16,952 nucleotides of DNA from an uncultured Flavobacteriaceae bacterium. Lineage in GTDB: Bacteria; Bacteroidota; Bacteroidia; Flavobacteriales; Flavobacteriaceae. Under the pieces are notes generated by a model, which did not search any database, had not been told where the DNA came from, and saw only the letters and a list, made by a program, of their open reading frames with translations. The stretch's first letter is position 1, and each line of letters starts with the position of its first letter. Where the stretch lies: contig CALIIP010000186.1 in NCBI GenBank assembly GCA_938018045.1, positions 1 to 16,952 on the forward strand, read 5' to 3'. The position numbers and the translations under genes were made by a program. Below are positions 14,779 through 16,952 of the stretch, in pieces.

Positions 14779-15474
14779 ATGTTTCGAAATATCTCTTTAT
14801 TTACATTAATAATTTTCACACTTAGTTCTTGTTTAAAAGATAATAAGACAATAACTGAAAAAGAATCTTATTTTTTGACTATAACTACAGAAAGTGATAC
14901 AAGTAATAAAGTATACTTACAGAAATTAGTGATTGTAGAAGATATAGACTCTACTTTAATAGAGAACGGAAATGCTTACTTTAAAGGAAGTGTCGAAACA
15001 CCACAAAGATATTTAATCACTATTGATGGTTATTTTGGTGGAAAAATGATTGTTTTAGAAAACGATAGTATTACTGTTTCTATAAAAAATAAAGATTTAA
15101 TAAATTCAAATATTACTGGTTCTAAATTAAATAAAGAATTGCTTAATGTACAAACTGCATCAGAAAAAATATATAGTAAAATTGATGTGTTATTTCCTGA
15201 TATGCAAATAGCACGTTTAAATAATGATGCTGAAAAACTTCAAGAAATTTCTAAAAAGATGACACTTATAGAGCAAGAAAATATTGATTTTAATTTCAAA
15301 TATGTAAAAGAAAATCCAGATTCATATATTTCTGCAATGATATTGAGTGATCTGGCCAGAAGAGATTCTATTGAAACTAAGAAAATAACAGATAGTTATA
15401 ATTCACTTTCAGAAAATGTCAAAAAAAGTGTAGATGCTCAAAAAGTTGCGGCTTTTATTTCAGGATTACATTAA
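14779..15474 (+). CDS. DUF4369-type lipoprotein without thioredoxin domain
   Basis: The 231-residue protein has a lipoprotein signal peptide ending in the lipobox LSSC, making Cys18 the acylated N-terminus; the next residues are LKDNK. The N-terminal half (about 30-125) has the beta-rich DUF4369 pattern: a YFLTITTES strand, VYLQKLV, ENGNAYFKGSVETPQRYLI, and LENDSITVSIKNKD, followed by SNITGSKLNKEL. The second half is helical (residues 130-231) and ends at FISGLH. In many Bacteroidota relatives this arrangement is followed by an AhpC/TSA or TlpA-like thioredoxin domain with a CxxC. Here the frame stops first and no CxxC is present, so it is either a short family member or a truncated descendant. 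Function is unknown; it is probably anchored in the outer membrane. It lies 12 bases after ribB and overlaps pepE by 9 bases tail to tail. Confidence 0.82.
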   Translation: MFRNISLFTLIIFTLSSCLKDNKTITEKESYFLTITTESDTSNKVYLQKLVIVEDIDSTLIENGNAYFKGSVETPQRYLITIDGYFGGKMIVLENDSITVSIKNKDLINSNITGSKLNKELLNVQTASEKIYSKIDVLFPDMQIARLNNDAEKLQEISKKMTLIEQENIDFNFKYVKENPDSYISAMILSDLARRDSIETKKITDSYNSLSENVKKSVDAQKVAAFISGLH

Positions 15475-16173
15475 AAAACTTACATCCGAGTTTGTAGTTA
15501 ATTCTTTAGGTTTTTCATCTTTCAAAAACAATCTTGCTGGTAATTCTCCTCTAAGAAAAACTTGTTCGCCTTCAACTCTCAACCAACTCCCTTCACGCAA
15601 TCCCAAGACTGGTGTATCATTAAATTTATGAAACTCTTTGATACGGGTTTCACGAGTTTCTCCCATATGCTTAGAACTTGGATCAGGATCTAAATAATGT
15701 GGGTTAATATTAAAGTTTATTAGGTTCAAAGTATCAAAACTTGGCGGATAAATAATTGGCATATCATTGGTTGTTTTCATAGAAACACCTGTAATATTAC
15801 TTCCAGCACTAGTACCAAAATATGGAGTACCATTTTCTACTACCGACTTTATCAATTCAATCAAATCTTGCACATATAATTTATTAACCAATTCAAATGT
15901 GTTTCCTCCTCCTGTAAAAATTCCTTGAGCATTTTTTACTGCATCAATTGGATTGTCAAACTCATGAATTCCTTCTAAGTTGATATTAATGTTTGCAAAT
16001 CCTTTTTTAGCAATTGAAGTATACTGATCATAAGAAATTCCTCCAGGACGTGCGTATGGGATGAAAAGTATCTCTGAAACATCATTAAAGAATATTGACA
16101 ATTCAGGCAGAATATATTCTAAATACCCTTTACCATGAACAGTTGATGTACTTGCAATAAATAAGTTTTTCAT
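15466..16173 (-). CDS. pepE: Dipeptidase E (alpha-aspartyl dipeptidase), peptidase family S51
   Basis: The 235-residue cytosolic serine peptidase cleaves dipeptides with N-terminal aspartate. It matches PepE of enteric bacteria throughout: IASTSTVHGKGYLEY at the start, GIFTGGGNTFELVNKL (84-99), the nucleophile elbow GTSAGSN with Ser122, TTNDMPI with Asp137, and INPHYLD with His159. These align at a constant shift of two with Ser120, Asp135 and His157 of the Salmonella enzyme. GETRETRIKEF and GLREGSWLRV (about 205-214) are also family signatures. Length is normal. It is transcribed alone; the 3' end overlaps the lipoprotein gene by 9 bases on the opposite strand. The start ATG (16173-16171) fits the family N-terminus exactly. 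Confidence 0.97.
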   Translation of the reverse strand: MKNLFIASTSTVHGKGYLEYILPELSIFFNDVSEILFIPYARPGGISYDQYTSIAKKGFANININLEGIHEFDNPIDAVKNAQGIFTGGGNTFELVNKLYVQDLIELIKSVVENGTPYFGTSAGSNITGVSMKTTNDMPIIYPPSFDTLNLINFNINPHYLDPDPSSKHMGETRETRIKEFHKFNDTPVLGLREGSWLRVEGEQVFLRGELPARLFLKDEKPKELTTNSDVSFLM

Positions 16174-16359
16174 TTGTTAATTTCTATTATTTTACCTCTA
16201 AAATGTGTTCGATATTAATTATTCATTTTCGAGATAATGATATTGATATACACTATTATAAAAACATTTTTATCAAAAGTAAACTAAAAATACGCTTTTA
16301 ACAAAAGTTTATAAATGCTTTAATATAGTTTTAGCAATTCAAATTCTTTATTTGTTGTA
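16174..16359. other. Divergent intergenic region between pepE and secreted-protein gene
   Basis: These 186 bases hold the 5' regions of both flanking genes. On the minus strand TACTTTTG (16281-16274) matches TAnnTTTG and could drive pepE with a leader of about 100 bases. On the plus strand only a loose match (TTTATTTG) precedes the secreted-protein gene. No palindrome, RNA gene or small reading frame stands out. Confidence 0.35.
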
Positions 16360-16952
16360 ATGAAAAAACTACTACTAACAATATTTTTATTTTTTTACTT
16401 CTTTCACTTCGGATTTTCTCAAGACCAAAGAATACTTATTGATGGGAAAATTACTTTTCAAGACATACCTATTAGTAACGTTCACATACTAAATTTAAGT
16501 ACAAATTTTGGAGAGACTAGTAATATCAAAGGTGAATTTGAATTATTAATAAAGAAAAATGACACCTTGAAAATATCACATTTAGAATATCAAACAAAAA
16601 AAATAATCATAACAGATAAGAATTTAGAATCAGGAATAATTTCAATTAAATTAAAATCAATGACAAACTATCTTGAAACTGTAATCCTAAAAAGCCATGA
16701 CTTAACTGGTAGTTTATATACTGATGCAAAAACTTATACAAATGATACAATTACCACAAAACATGATATGATTGCAGAAATGATGAGAATAGCTCAAATG
16801 CCAAGTAATAAAATCATTCGCAATACTGAAAAGCCAATTATGAACGATGTGAATCCTATAAAAATGAATGGAGGTGGATCAATTGGAATTACAATAAAAG
16901 ATCATGAAAACATATTAAGAGGTGATTTGAGGGCGAAAAAAAGTTTTCCTGA
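16360..16952 (+). CDS. Secreted carboxypeptidase-regulatory-like domain protein, 3' partial
   Basis: The frame opens at ATG 16360 and runs off the window after 197 codons. A signal peptide (MKKLLLTIFLFFYFFHFGFS, cleavage near Gln21) is followed by a CarboxypepD_reg-like beta-sandwich (about 24-105): a DGKITFQDIPISNVHILNL strand pair, GETSNIKGEFELLIKKND, then LKISHLEYQTKKIII and a final ISIKLKS strand. This domain opens many SusC/TonB-dependent receptors, but it also occurs in shorter flavobacterial envelope proteins. The stretch after it (LETVILKSHDLTGSLYTDA) lacks a recognisable TonB-dependent plug motif as far as it can be read, so the shorter class is more likely. Function is unknown. It is divergent from pepE. 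Confidence 0.75.
   Translation, partial: MKKLLLTIFLFFYFFHFGFSQDQRILIDGKITFQDIPISNVHILNLSTNFGETSNIKGEFELLIKKNDTLKISHLEYQTKKIIITDKNLESGIISIKLKSMTNYLETVILKSHDLTGSLYTDAKTYTNDTITTKHDMIAEMMRIAQMPSNKIIRNTEKPIMNDVNPIKMNGGGSIGITIKDHENILRGDLRAKKSFP

Noticed and set aside
15434..15631. Plus-strand frame across the lipoprotein/pepE junction
   Set aside because: Most of it is antisense to the conserved C-terminus of PepE, and the rest is out of frame in the lipoprotein gene.
16360..16952. TonB-dependent receptor (SusC-like) call for the last gene
   Set aside because: Only the carboxypeptidase-regulatory-like domain is visible and the following residues do not show a plug domain; the rest is outside the window.
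1..16952. CRISPR array, prophage, tRNA, rRNA or toxin-antitoxin pair
   Set aside because: No regularly spaced direct repeats, phage structural genes, cloverleaf or rRNA-like stretches, or paired small toxin-like genes were seen on either strand.

Overview
The window looks like a chromosomal core region of a member of the Flavobacteriaceae (phylum Bacteroidota). The evidence is strongly AT-rich DNA with short intergenic gaps, several TAnnTTTG-type -7 boxes instead of E. coli-like -35/-10 promoters, almost no Shine-Dalgarno signals, and a gene set typical of the family: a MutS2 without an Smr domain, a RibB with a decayed RibA-like tail, a DUF4369 lipoprotein and a carboxypeptidase-regulatory-like secreted protein. 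The assignment rests on recognising protein families by eye; no database search was run.

Layout. Bases 1-741 are the 3' part of a TIGR01777-type NAD-dependent epimerase (+). Uracil-DNA glycosylase (ung) and a small GIY-YIG nuclease follow on the minus strand. The GIY-YIG gene is bracketed by a perfect 29-bp inverted repeat, each arm of which is itself a hairpin. Next comes mutS2 (+), meeting end to end with a minus-strand pair made of a MATE efflux pump and an overlapping 75-residue acidic protein. The 209-bp divergent region between the MATE gene and katG carries candidate control sites for both.

From 5902 to 15474 every gene lies on the plus strand: katG, a strong intrinsic terminator, then tpx, dgkA, ftsK, lolA, lptF/G-type permease, ribB and a DUF4369 lipoprotein. 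From tpx on, the genes are separated by 0-52 bases and are probably one or two operons. They join peroxide defence (katG, tpx), envelope lipid recycling (dgkA), chromosome segregation (ftsK), lipoprotein and LPS transport to the outer membrane (lolA, lptF/G) and riboflavin synthesis (ribB). The lipoprotein gene overlaps the end of a convergent alpha-aspartyl dipeptidase gene (pepE). After a 186-bp divergent gap, a secreted carboxypeptidase-regulatory-like protein begins and runs off the window.

The most notable points are the hairpin-flanked GIY-YIG cassette between ung and mutS2, the use of TTG as the apparent start in three genes (mutS2, MATE, lptF/G), the RibB fusion that has lost the zinc ligands of GTP cyclohydrolase II, and an OxyR-like half site upstream of katG. 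I saw no prophage, CRISPR array, rRNA, tRNA or defence island, and most of the window is ordinary housekeeping DNA.
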